From Winogradskyella sp. PG-2 (lineage in GTDB: Bacteria > Bacteroidota > Bacteroidia > Flavobacteriales > Flavobacteriaceae), in assembly GCF_000828715.1 (NCBI RefSeq), contig NZ_AP014583.1, positions 866,001 to 930,000 of the forward strand: 64,000 nt of DNA, in the 5' to 3' direction. Positions 18,638 to 26,999 of this stretch are shown piece after piece. Numbering within the stretch: position 1 is the stretch's first letter; every line of letters starts with the position of its first letter. The notes beneath the pieces are model-generated. The model was not told the origin of the DNA and ran no database searches. It was given only the letters and a program-made list of their open reading frames with translations. The position numbers were made by a program, and so were the translations under genes.

Positions 18638-20098
18638 TTAAAATTGAAAATATATAAATTCTTGAGAACTGCCCGAAAAGACTGTTATAGCTAAAATAAT
18701 TAAACTATAAACTGACCATCTTAATACTTTAGATTTTTCATTATGCAAAAAAGCTATACCGTGTTGTTCGTTTCTACCCAACCATTCCGTCATTATAAAA
18801 ACTACTATTAGAAATAATGTTAAGAAAGATTCAAATTTTATTCTTGAGGAGTTTGAGAAATGAGGCATTTCAAAAATAGAAGCAGACGCTATTGAATTAA
18901 CATAATCAAATGCATGGGCTATGTTTTCTGCTCTAAAGAATATCCATGCAAAAACGGTTAAACTAAAAGTAAGTAATATCATAGATAACTCCTTAAGACT
19001 AGGTAAGATCTTTCCTTCTGCTATAACATTTAGGTTGTTTCTGTTTTTTTTAGTAATTAATAAGGGTAAAAAATAGATGGCATTTAAAGCTCCCCAAACA
19101 ATAAATGTCCAGTTGGCACCATGCCAAAAACCACTGACAATAAAAATGATAAAAGTATTTCTTATCTGCATCCATTTGCCACCTCGACTTCCGCCTAAGG
19201 GTATATAAAGATAATCTCTAAACCAAGTAGATAATGAGATATGCCAGCGTCTCCAAAATTCTGCTATATCCCTAGAGAAATAAGGGAAATTAAAATTCTG
19301 CATTAAATCAAAACCAAAAAGACGCGATGTACCAATCGCAATGTCTGAATATCCTGAAAAATCACCATAAATCTGAAACGTAAAAAATATAGCTCCAAGA
19401 AGAAGTGTACTTCCAGAGTAATCAGCTGAATTATTAAAAATCATATTGGCATATTCCGCACAATTATCTGCTATAACCATTTTCTTGAATAAGCCCCAAA
19501 GTATTTGCCGCATACCATCTACGGCTTTATCATATTCGAAAGTTCGTTTTTTATAAAATTGAGGTAATAAATGCTTTGCACGTTCTATAGGGCCAGCAAC
19601 TAATTGCGGAAAAAAGCTTACGAAAGCAGAGAAGGCAACAAAATCTTTTGTAGGTTCTAGCTTTCTTTTGTAGACGTCTAAAGTATAACTCAAGGTTTGA
19701 AATGTATAAAAGCTTATACCAACAGGTAAGATGATATTAAGCGAGTTTGCTTGTATCTCAGTACCAAAAAAAGAAAAGGCTGAGATGAAATTATCTAAAA
19801 AGAAATTATAGTATTTAAAAAAACCAAGAAAGCCTAGATTGACTAAAATACTCGTCCACAGTAAAACTTTCCGCTTTGATTTGTTTTCTTGTTTAGATAA
19901 AGCAACACCGACTGAATAATCCACAAGTGTGCTAAATAAAATTAATGTCAGGAATCTCGAGTCCCACCAACCATAAAAGATATAACTCGCAAAAACTATT
20001 AAAGCGTTTTGTAGTTTCAAATTTCTATTGACTATAAACCAATATAAAATAAATACTATTGGCAAAAATATCGCAAAGTCAATTGAGTTAAAAATCAT
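18638..20098 (-). CDS. MBOAT-family polysaccharide O-acyltransferase (AlgI/DltB-like)
   Basis: 486 residues, about ten to twelve predicted transmembrane helices. The MBOAT core shows ISFYTFQTLSYTLDVYKR, FFPQLVAGPIERAKHLLPQF, FWRRWHISLSTWFRDYLYIPLGG and the catalytic-histidine segment SGFWHGANWTF near residue 325. The enzyme takes an acyl group, usually acetyl, from a cytoplasmic donor and passes it to a periplasmic acceptor. Here the acceptor is probably the capsule or exopolysaccharide made by this operon. It lies between the GmhA-like gene and the putative SGNH partner. All expected motifs are intact. Confidence 0.93.
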   Translation of the reverse strand: MIFNSIDFAIFLPIVFILYWFIVNRNLKLQNALIVFASYIFYGWWDSRFLTLILFSTLVDYSVGVALSKQENKSKRKVLLWTSILVNLGFLGFFKYYNFFLDNFISAFSFFGTEIQANSLNIILPVGISFYTFQTLSYTLDVYKRKLEPTKDFVAFSAFVSFFPQLVAGPIERAKHLLPQFYKKRTFEYDKAVDGMRQILWGLFKKMVIADNCAEYANMIFNNSADYSGSTLLLGAIFFTFQIYGDFSGYSDIAIGTSRLFGFDLMQNFNFPYFSRDIAEFWRRWHISLSTWFRDYLYIPLGGSRGGKWMQIRNTFIIFIVSGFWHGANWTFIVWGALNAIYFLPLLITKKNRNNLNVIAEGKILPSLKELSMILLTFSLTVFAWIFFRAENIAHAFDYVNSIASASIFEMPHFSNSSRIKFESFLTLFLIVVFIMTEWLGRNEQHGIAFLHNEKSKVLRWSVYSLIILAITVFSGSSQEFIYFQF

Positions 20099-20111
20099 AT
20101 AACTTGTTGTC

Positions 20112-20744
20112 TTATACTTTTGCTTTTTTTCTAAGTGTAAATCGTCTTACATCATACAAATTTTTCACTTTGGGCTTTTCAATTTCAACTACTGCTTCTT
20201 TTAATAGTTTCATTAAAACATGAACCATGGTCATATGTATGTCTTCAGATATTTGCATATCATTAATATTGGCATCAACAGAGTGGTGAGCTAATTCTTT
20301 TAGCTTACCTCCGTCAAATCCTGTCCAACCCACGGATACACCTCCATTTTTATTGATAAAATCGATAGCTTTAAGTACATTTTTAGAATTACCACTTCCA
20401 GAAATACCAACTAACACATCACCTGGATTGAAGAAATTCTTTAATTGCTCTTCAAATACAATGTCATAACCTACGTCATTAGTATATGCAGTGATAGTGC
20501 CTAAATTATCAGTTAAAGGAATAACTTTAAATCGTTTTTGTAATCCATAGCTTACACCTTTATTTATATCACATGCAAAATGGGATGCTGTAGCAGCACT
20601 TCCTCCATTTCCGCAAATAAAGATATGGTTTCCATTCTCATAAGCTTTTAATAAAACATTAGCGCAATTTTCAATTGCATCAATATCGAGATTATTTAAC
20701 GTTTCGGTTAGGTTCTCTAGGTAACTTTTAATTTGAGTTTTCAT
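20112..20744 (-). CDS. gmhA: SIS-domain phosphoheptose isomerase (GmhA-like)
   Basis: 210 residues covering one SIS domain. Motifs are FICGNGGSAATASHFACDI near residues 43-60 and LVGISGSGNSKNVLKAI near 111-127. It should convert sedoheptulose 7-phosphate to D-glycero-D-manno-heptose 7-phosphate. The neighbouring HddA-like kinase and HddC-GmhB fusion complete the route to GDP-D-glycero-alpha-D-manno-heptose, which supports the assignment over other SIS enzymes. The C-terminus (KNLYDVRRFTLRKKAKV) is a basic tail. There are 13 bp to the MBOAT gene and 40 bp from the kinase gene. Confidence 0.85.
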   Translation of the reverse strand: MKTQIKSYLENLTETLNNLDIDAIENCANVLLKAYENGNHIFICGNGGSAATASHFACDINKGVSYGLQKRFKVIPLTDNLGTITAYTNDVGYDIVFEEQLKNFFNPGDVLVGISGSGNSKNVLKAIDFINKNGGVSVGWTGFDGGKLKELAHHSVDANINDMQISEDIHMTMVHVLMKLLKEAVVEIEKPKVKNLYDVRRFTLRKKAKV

Positions 20745-20784
20745 TTTTTGTTTATATTGGTTAATAGCGAGATTTATTTTTTAC

Positions 20785-21765
20785 TTATTTATTGTAATGA
20801 ATGACTTTTGTTCCTTCAAAATTGAATTTAAACTCAATTTCTTCTAAATCATTTAAGGCTTGTTTTACTTTTTCATGATTATCTTCTTTCACATAGAATA
20901 GCAAAAAGCCTCCACCACCTGCTCCAAGGAGTTTACCACCAGACGCCCCATTTTCTATACCCAGTTGATAGTAATAATCTATTCTATTGTTAGATATTTG
21001 ATCTGCTAGCTCTTTTTTATACATCCAACCTTTATGCAGAATTTCTCCAATAGCATCAATATTATTATTCACAAATTCCTTTTTAAGATCTTCAGATAAT
21101 GCTACCATTTTGTGCAAAGATTCTACCTTACGTTGGTCGTTAATTGTATTTTTCTTTTGCTCTGTTAAAATCTTGCTAGCAGAACGTGTATTACCCAAAT
21201 AAAACAAAAACAGGTTATTCTCTAATTGCTTTACTTTTTCGGGTTTTAATATTATTTTTTCAACAGATACAGTATCATCTTTATTAAATTTTATAAAATT
21301 TAAACCACCAATAGCACAGGCATATTGATCCTGTTTACCTATAGGTTCTTTAAGCTTATTAATTTCAACTTCACAAGCATACTTTGCAATATCCTCTAAA
21401 GACATGTAATTGTTGTTATAAGTACTACAAAGAGTTGTTAAACCCGATGTAAATGACGAAGATGAGCCTAAACCAGTCCCAGATGGGATATCTGCGCTAG
21501 AATTAAAGTCTACACCAGATATATTAAAATCTTGAAAAACCTGTTTTATGATTCGATGCTGAATATTATCAATACTGTCTACAAGTTCATTTTTTGAGTA
21601 TTTTAAGAAGTACTTATTTTCTTGAAAATATGGGTGCATTGATAAATAAATATATTTATTTATGGCTACGCTTAATACAGAACCACCATGATTTAAATAA
21701 TATTCTTTCAAATCACTTCCTCCGCCTGCAAAACTTATCCGTAATGGTGTTCTTGTTATTATCAT
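20785..21765 (-). CDS. hddA: GHMP kinase, D-glycero-alpha-D-manno-heptose 7-phosphate kinase (HddA-like)
   Basis: 326 residues. The N-terminus TRTPLRISFAGGGSDLKEYY and the ATP loop IPSGTGLGSSSSFTSGL near 93-109 are the GHMP hallmarks, with a C-terminal GASGGKLLGAGGGGFLLFY motif. This pattern matches HddA, which phosphorylates C1 of heptose 7-phosphate in the alpha (GDP-heptose) branch. It lies 11 bp after the HddC-GmhB gene. A galactokinase-type role is possible from motifs alone, but the operon context favours heptose. Confidence 0.88.
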   Translation of the reverse strand: MIITRTPLRISFAGGGSDLKEYYLNHGGSVLSVAINKYIYLSMHPYFQENKYFLKYSKNELVDSIDNIQHRIIKQVFQDFNISGVDFNSSADIPSGTGLGSSSSFTSGLTTLCSTYNNNYMSLEDIAKYACEVEINKLKEPIGKQDQYACAIGGLNFIKFNKDDTVSVEKIILKPEKVKQLENNLFLFYLGNTRSASKILTEQKKNTINDQRKVESLHKMVALSEDLKKEFVNNNIDAIGEILHKGWMYKKELADQISNNRIDYYYQLGIENGASGGKLLGAGGGGFLLFYVKEDNHEKVKQALNDLEEIEFKFNFEGTKVIHYNK

Positions 21766-21776
21766 TTAATTTTTCT

Positions 21777-23075
21777 TTAGTTCGTTTTTAAAATGTAATC
21801 GGTAGCTTCTGCTAGATTATTAAACACAAAGTCTGATTCTATTGAAGGGAAATTATGTTTATCACTACCTGCATGTCCGGTTTTAAGCAATATGGTACTT
21901 GTATTTGTGCTTTTACCAGCTGCTATATCTGTATATCTATCACCCACAAACCATGAATTCTTAAGGTCAATATTGTATTGTTGAGCAGCTTTTAAAAGCA
22001 TTCCTGGCTTTGGTTTTCGACATTTACATTCAATTTTAAGCGCAGTTATTTCTCCTTCAAAACCTACTTTCGGGTGGTGAGGGCAATAAAATAAATCATC
22101 TAAAAAGGCTCCTTCATTGCCTAACAACATATCCATCTTTTTATGAATGGATTGTAATTGCTCAACCGTTATAAAACCTTTAGCTATAACTGGTTGATTG
22201 GTAATAACAATAACTATATAATCAGATTTATTTAAAGACTTAATAGCTCTTATTGTGCCATCTATCAACTCAAAATCCTCTATATTAGTCAATTGATCAA
22301 CCTCTTTATTTATTACGCCATCGCGATCTAGGAAGACTGCTTTTTGTTTTTTACTTCTGTTTAACCTCGAAACTTTGCCACTTACTAAGTCCTTTTCAAC
22401 TTTTACAAATCGATCAGGTGTACCCATATCCTTTATATACTCTGTGGTTTTATATGCATAAAGGTTTTCCGTTTCTACAAGTTGAGGGAAAATATGTTTG
22501 CCAAAATCGCTAGCTTTATTTGATGCTATGTATTCAAAAACTTTTGGTGACAAAATATAAAGGGCAGCATTGACCATATTAGAGTACATTAAATTTTCTT
22601 TATGTGGCTTAGAAAGAAAAGCAGTTACTCTATTATTTTCATTAACTTCTATTAAATCACTATCATAAGGATGGTCATTTGGATGAACAAGAATGCTACC
22701 AATTGCATCTCTATTTTTCAAATCAAAATCTATAAAATTAGCAAGATCTATGTCCATTATTGTATCCCCATAAAACACCATAAACCTATCCTCTATAAGC
22801 CCCTCCAACTGTTTTACTGCTCCAGCTGTACTCAAAGGTTTATCTTCAACAACATGCGTAATGTTGACTCCAAAATTTGCCCCATCTCCAAAATGATCTA
22901 TTATTACACTAGACAGATAACCTGAAAGTATATATATATCTGAAAGTCCATACCGTTTAGCAAGATTAATCTGGTGTTCTAATAATGGTTTCCCATTAAT
23001 AACAACCATAGGTTTAGGGATCTCTTTAAGCCCTAACCTTGTGCCTTTACCTCCTGCTATTATTACTAGTTTCAT
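21777..23075 (-). CDS. fused sugar nucleotidyltransferase and heptose-bisphosphate phosphatase (HddC-GmhB)
   Basis: 432 residues, two enzymes in one chain. Residues 1-235 are a nucleotidyltransferase: LVIIAGGKGTRLGLKEIPKP, FYGDTIMDIDL and later KHIFPQLVE. Residues 240-432 are a HAD phosphatase of the GmhB type: VFLDRDGVINKEV, VITNQPVIAKG, the zinc loop CPHHP...CKCRKPKPGML and FVGDRYTDIAAG. The phosphatase would remove the 7-phosphate from heptose 1,7-bisphosphate, and the transferase would then load GMP, giving GDP-D,D-heptose. The two steps are consecutive, so fusion is sensible. The upstream epimerase gene ends 6 bp before it. The nucleotide (GDP) is inferred from HddA in the operon. Confidence 0.88.
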   Translation of the reverse strand: MKLVIIAGGKGTRLGLKEIPKPMVVINGKPLLEHQINLAKRYGLSDIYILSGYLSSVIIDHFGDGANFGVNITHVVEDKPLSTAGAVKQLEGLIEDRFMVFYGDTIMDIDLANFIDFDLKNRDAIGSILVHPNDHPYDSDLIEVNENNRVTAFLSKPHKENLMYSNMVNAALYILSPKVFEYIASNKASDFGKHIFPQLVETENLYAYKTTEYIKDMGTPDRFVKVEKDLVSGKVSRLNRSKKQKAVFLDRDGVINKEVDQLTNIEDFELIDGTIRAIKSLNKSDYIVIVITNQPVIAKGFITVEQLQSIHKKMDMLLGNEGAFLDDLFYCPHHPKVGFEGEITALKIECKCRKPKPGMLLKAAQQYNIDLKNSWFVGDRYTDIAAGKSTNTSTILLKTGHAGSDKHNFPSIESDFVFNNLAEATDYILKTN

Positions 23076-23081
23076 AATTAA

Positions 23082-24020
23082 TTAAAAATCTAGCGTTAGT
23101 ATATATTGGATTGCTTTTCTAACAGCCTCATTAGACGTATTATTAGCTTTCCATCCTAACGTATTTACTTTAGTTAGGTCATAATTAAATTCCGGCACAT
23201 CGCCTATCCAACCTCTATTCCCTCCAGTATATTTTATAGTTGCGTCTAGTTTCATTTCCTCAATAACCATAACAGCAATATCTTTCACTTTGGTTCTAGA
23301 GTTGACCCCTAGATTATAAATATTGAGTCTCTCAGAACTATTTTTCCACACAAATAAAATAGCCTCGACTAAATCCTTGACATATAAGTATGGTTTATAC
23401 TGCTCTCCATCTCCCAAAACCTCTAGTTCGCTATTATTTTTGTTAAGTTTCTTTATAAAATCGAATATAACGCCATGTGTAGCACGCTCACCCACTACAT
23501 TTGGAAAGCGAACAATCCAAGCTTGTATTCCATAATTTTCTACAAATGAGGAAATAAAAGCTTCACTAGCCAATTTACCTGCTCCATAATGAGAAGCGGG
23601 CTGAAGAGGTCCATAATTTTCATGTAAAAGGTCTGCTGTATCTCCATAAATTGCAGAAGTAGAAGAAAATACAATCTCCTTGGTCTTATATTTCTTCATC
23701 ATCTCCAACACACGATACGTCGTCATAAACGTATGGTCTTTATCGACATTAGGATTATCATGGCTCACTGCGATGTCTGAATTTGCAGCCAGATGAATGA
23801 CTGTGTCGAAATTACCTTCAGCAAAAATGGCGTCTAGAGTTTCTGATAGAATATCTGCCTTGATGAACTTAAAGTTTTTATTATCTAATAAATGCTTTAT
23901 ATTATTCATTCTACCAAGTGATAGATTATCGATAACTGCGATTTTGTTATCGTTAATTAATGCATCACATAAATGACTTCCAATAAAGCCTGCACCACCA
24001 GTTATTAGAATTGATTTCAT
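23082..24020 (-). CDS. NAD-dependent epimerase/dehydratase (extended SDR)
   Basis: 312 residues. The Rossmann loop ILITGGAGFIGSHLCDALI is at the N-terminus, the catalytic Ser/Thr in FSSTSAIYGDT near residue 120, and the YxxxK pair in SHYGAGK near 143. This is the UDP-glucose-4-epimerase-like branch. In a GDP-heptose operon it may modify the heptose (4,6-dehydration or epimerisation) or make another nucleotide sugar such as UDP-Gal; the sequence does not decide. It is one base from the glycosyltransferase 2 stop and 6 bp from the HddC-GmhB start. Confidence 0.85.
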   Translation of the reverse strand: MKSILITGGAGFIGSHLCDALINDNKIAVIDNLSLGRMNNIKHLLDNKNFKFIKADILSETLDAIFAEGNFDTVIHLAANSDIAVSHDNPNVDKDHTFMTTYRVLEMMKKYKTKEIVFSSTSAIYGDTADLLHENYGPLQPASHYGAGKLASEAFISSFVENYGIQAWIVRFPNVVGERATHGVIFDFIKKLNKNNSELEVLGDGEQYKPYLYVKDLVEAILFVWKNSSERLNIYNLGVNSRTKVKDIAVMVIEEMKLDATIKYTGGNRGWIGDVPEFNYDLTKVNTLGWKANNTSNEAVRKAIQYILTLDF

Positions 24021-24021
24021 A

Positions 24022-24870
24022 TTAAATGTTTGTTTCTTTAATTTCCTTTTTCCCTTTTAAACCACTTAAAAGTTTACTTCCTGCAAGACTTGATCGCATC
24101 TCAACTGATAACATAGAGAATACTTTAAACGCTGTAATACTTATGCCAGCCAGAATAGGATTCCATAAGTAAGGAACATGGTTATATCTTGCTTTAAAAT
24201 TGTATTTCCAATGCTGTTCGTTACGGGCTTCTTCAATATCGAGTACTCTATAATTGACTAAAAATTCATCAATATTGGCGAATACACAATTCTTCCTCAT
24301 CAATCTCAACCATAATTCTAAATCCTCAGAACACTTAAATTCTTCATTATAACCACCAAACTTTTTTAAGGTTTCTATTCTTAACATTATCGAAGGATGC
24401 GCAACACCGGTTGTGAACAAAAAGGTTTTTTTTATGTCATTATGAGCTGTCTTATACTTTCTTTTGGATATGATCTTATTGTCCTTATCTACAAGAATTA
24501 AGTTCGTTCCTAAAACATCAATATCATCGTGTGATTCTAAATACGTTACTTGTTTTTCAAACCTGCTTAGCTCACAATAATCGTCACTATCTATTCTTGC
24601 CATATATTTTCCAGTGGCACCAGCAAGACCAATGTTTAAAGATTTTACAAACCCTTGTTTTTCTTTGTTCACTATAATTTGAACTCTATTGTCTTTAGCT
24701 GTATATGATTTGATAAAATCTAAATTCACATCTGATGGTTCAAACACAATAATGAATTCAAAATCTTTAAACGTTTGATTCAATACTCTATCTACACATA
24801 AGATGAAATTTTCTCTATCTTCGTTATACGTTGTCATTACAACACTGATTAATGGGTGCTTTGTCTCCAT
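24022..24870 (-). CDS. family 2 glycosyltransferase
   Basis: ATG 24870 is preferred over an in-frame start at 24921. It begins METKHPLISVVMTTYNED, the typical family 2 N-terminus, and it removes a 44-bp overlap with the upstream EpsG gene. The GT-A domain has ARIDSDDYCELSRFEKQV (DxD-type SDD near residue 90) and later CSEDLELWLRL (ED motif). It would add one sugar of the repeat unit to the lipid-linked intermediate on the cytoplasmic face. No strong membrane helix is seen. The donor sugar cannot be told from sequence. Confidence 0.88.
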   Translation of the reverse strand: METKHPLISVVMTTYNEDRENFILCVDRVLNQTFKDFEFIIVFEPSDVNLDFIKSYTAKDNRVQIIVNKEKQGFVKSLNIGLAGATGKYMARIDSDDYCELSRFEKQVTYLESHDDIDVLGTNLILVDKDNKIISKRKYKTAHNDIKKTFLFTTGVAHPSIMLRIETLKKFGGYNEEFKCSEDLELWLRLMRKNCVFANIDEFLVNYRVLDIEEARNEQHWKYNFKARYNHVPYLWNPILAGISITAFKVFSMLSVEMRSSLAGSKLLSGLKGKKEIKETNI

Positions 24871-24877
24871 AGGCTTT

Positions 24878-25927
24878 CTATTCAAAAATTGTTTTATAAG
24901 GAAAGCCACCATGTGTACCAAGTTCCAACAAGACTTCTAGTTCAAAAAATAATAAGGCTACTGCTAAGACCCCAAGCTTTAGAGTCCAGTTATTTTCATT
25001 TTTTATATATAATGGAAGTACTAATACTTTTATATATACAAGGTAAAATGCAACCCTTGTTATAACATGAAAATCTAATGTGACTATAAAAAAGACTGTT
25101 CCAAATAAGTACAAATTAACTAATACAGGTCTATTAATTTTTCTTTGATTAAGTGCAATATAAAGTCCAATAATTACCCAAAATAAAACAGCTAATCCTG
25201 TTCCAAGTTTTTCGATGGCAACTATATGTTTCGTTTCATTTCCAAATCGATCTCCATAGAATGGAATAAGTGAAATAAGATTTCCAAAAATATTCTGAAA
25301 CATTCCTCTTGAGTAAACTATATAACCTAAAATAATAGCGACACACCAAACCCAAGTAGGTAGATATTTTCTATACATAAAATATGCAGGCAACATGATA
25401 AGTGCTGAATAATGAATCAACACACCTGTTGCTATCATAATTATCGAATACTTATAGAACTCTCTATTCTCAATAAATTGAATAGCGTAGAGAAATATTG
25501 CGATAGCAATACCTTGTCTTACTTGGTCATTAATTAGAAAAATGAGCTCAAATGCAAATACAAAGAAGATACCTAGCGGTAATATTTGCTCCTTAACAAA
25601 TGTTTTGAATAGAAAGAAAAATGTAATAAAACTAGATATGAGCATTACATATTTATAACCGTTTACACTTTCTGTAAACATAGAATTAATTAGAAAATAG
25701 CCATATTCTAAACGCGTACCAATACCATTTCTAATAGCATTAAATAGGACGACATAAGCTTCGTAATCATTACCTACATAATGTCTTAGGCCTACAAAAA
25801 GAAACACCACAAGAAAAGATGCAACTATTGCAATATGATTACTCCTAGATGTTATTCTTTCACTTATATAGGCGAAAAGAACACCAAATAGTAATATGAC
25901 ATTATATATTATAAACGTGAAACTCAT
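24878..25927 (-). CDS. EpsG-family polysaccharide polymerase (Wzy role)
   Basis: 349 residues with about ten hydrophobic helices. Family features are the early FLFVGLRHYVGNDYEAYV (the GLR/GxDY motif of EpsG, PF14897) and the loop INDQVRQGIAIAIFLYAI near residue 133. In this family the protein joins repeat units on the outer face of the inner membrane, filling the Wzy role. It is the only polymerase candidate in the operon. It starts 18 bp after the stop of the unassigned glycosyltransferase-like gene. Confidence 0.85.
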   Translation of the reverse strand: MSFTFIIYNVILLFGVLFAYISERITSRSNHIAIVASFLVVFLFVGLRHYVGNDYEAYVVLFNAIRNGIGTRLEYGYFLINSMFTESVNGYKYVMLISSFITFFFLFKTFVKEQILPLGIFFVFAFELIFLINDQVRQGIAIAIFLYAIQFIENREFYKYSIIMIATGVLIHYSALIMLPAYFMYRKYLPTWVWCVAIILGYIVYSRGMFQNIFGNLISLIPFYGDRFGNETKHIVAIEKLGTGLAVLFWVIIGLYIALNQRKINRPVLVNLYLFGTVFFIVTLDFHVITRVAFYLVYIKVLVLPLYIKNENNWTLKLGVLAVALLFFELEVLLELGTHGGFPYKTIFE

Positions 25928-25945
25928 GTATATGATTCCTTACTT

Positions 25946-26959
25946 TTATTTCTTAATAAATTGTTTAATTTCTTCTGGTTTCTTTATTTGACTAATCCCC
26001 CAATACTTATCTGCAATTTTTAACTGTTGCTCTGTAATATGAAAGTCATAGCTACTGTATGCGTTCAGGATTTCTTCTGTTTCTGATTTCAATGTTTCTG
26101 TTGCTGCTTTATTTCTTTGATCAAATGCTCTATTATCATTTTTTGAAACATTATAATCTATAGTTTGCCCAATTATAACTTGGGGCTTACCTAGAAATGT
26201 TATATAGCCTATATGGGTACCAACACTGTTAGAAATGGTAAAATCAGATAGCTTTATAATCGATTTTAATCTTGATAAGAAATTAGTATCGTGAACATGT
26301 CCTGCAGACATAATCTTGTAGCCTATATCCACATACGATTCTACAAGTACTTTGTTATGAGCGTCTCTCCAGTACAAGCAAATAACTACTGAATCAAAAT
26401 CCTCTTTTTTTGATTCTATGTAGGCTATTAATTCATCATTATTAAAAGCAGCTTCAATATTTTTAATTGAATGTGATGGAAAAACCATTAATACTTTCCC
26501 CAATTCTTTTTTTAATGTTCTAAGTTCATCATCTGAAAGCAGATCCTCAGCGTAATGAATATATGGTCCTATTTTGAAAACAGGCTTTACTGTCGCTTTT
26601 TTAATATAAGCTTCTCTTTTTGAGCTTAAAGTCATAATTTTAGGAGTACACCATCTTACAGCATCTTCTTTAACTAAAGTTCCTAAAACCAGTCCGTGTT
26701 CTATATAAGAATTAAGCGGTAAAGTCGTTTTCATATACTTTTGCAATGCTCTGCTTAAACCGTAAAAATTATTATCGATAACCATATCTGTAGGATATAA
26801 AGGCATATCTTGGATAACAGCTTGATAATCGAAAATAGAAAGTTGACCACGTCTTCTACTTTCTTCCTCAGAGGTCTTATTTAAGATGCGCAACACAAAC
26901 ACATAAAGTTTGTTTATGGGCTGACTTATTATGATTATCTTTTTAATTAACTCTTTCAT
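25946..26959 (-). CDS. unassigned protein, possibly a GT-B-type glycosyltransferase
   Basis: 337 residues; I do not recognise a named family with confidence. There is a short hydrophobic N-terminus (IIIISQPINKLYVFVLRIL) that could touch the membrane. Residues 160-280 alternate beta strands and helices as in the C-terminal half of a GT-B enzyme: KVLMVFPSHSIKN, FDSVVICLYWRD, SAGHVHDTNFLSRLKSI, ISNSVGTHIGYITFLGKPQVI. The last motif resembles the nucleotide-sugar site of GT-B enzymes (S-x2-G...G-x2-LGKP). It lies between a GT4 and the EpsG polymerase, where a glycosyltransferase is expected. Alternatives are a glycerophospho- or pyruvyl-type transferase. Confidence 0.5.
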   Translation of the reverse strand: MKELIKKIIIISQPINKLYVFVLRILNKTSEEESRRRGQLSIFDYQAVIQDMPLYPTDMVIDNNFYGLSRALQKYMKTTLPLNSYIEHGLVLGTLVKEDAVRWCTPKIMTLSSKREAYIKKATVKPVFKIGPYIHYAEDLLSDDELRTLKKELGKVLMVFPSHSIKNIEAAFNNDELIAYIESKKEDFDSVVICLYWRDAHNKVLVESYVDIGYKIMSAGHVHDTNFLSRLKSIIKLSDFTISNSVGTHIGYITFLGKPQVIIGQTIDYNVSKNDNRAFDQRNKAATETLKSETEEILNAYSSYDFHITEQQLKIADKYWGISQIKKPEEIKQFIKK

Positions 26960-26999
26960 ATGGCTTCAAAACCAATGGTCTTGTTCTTTCTAATTTATT

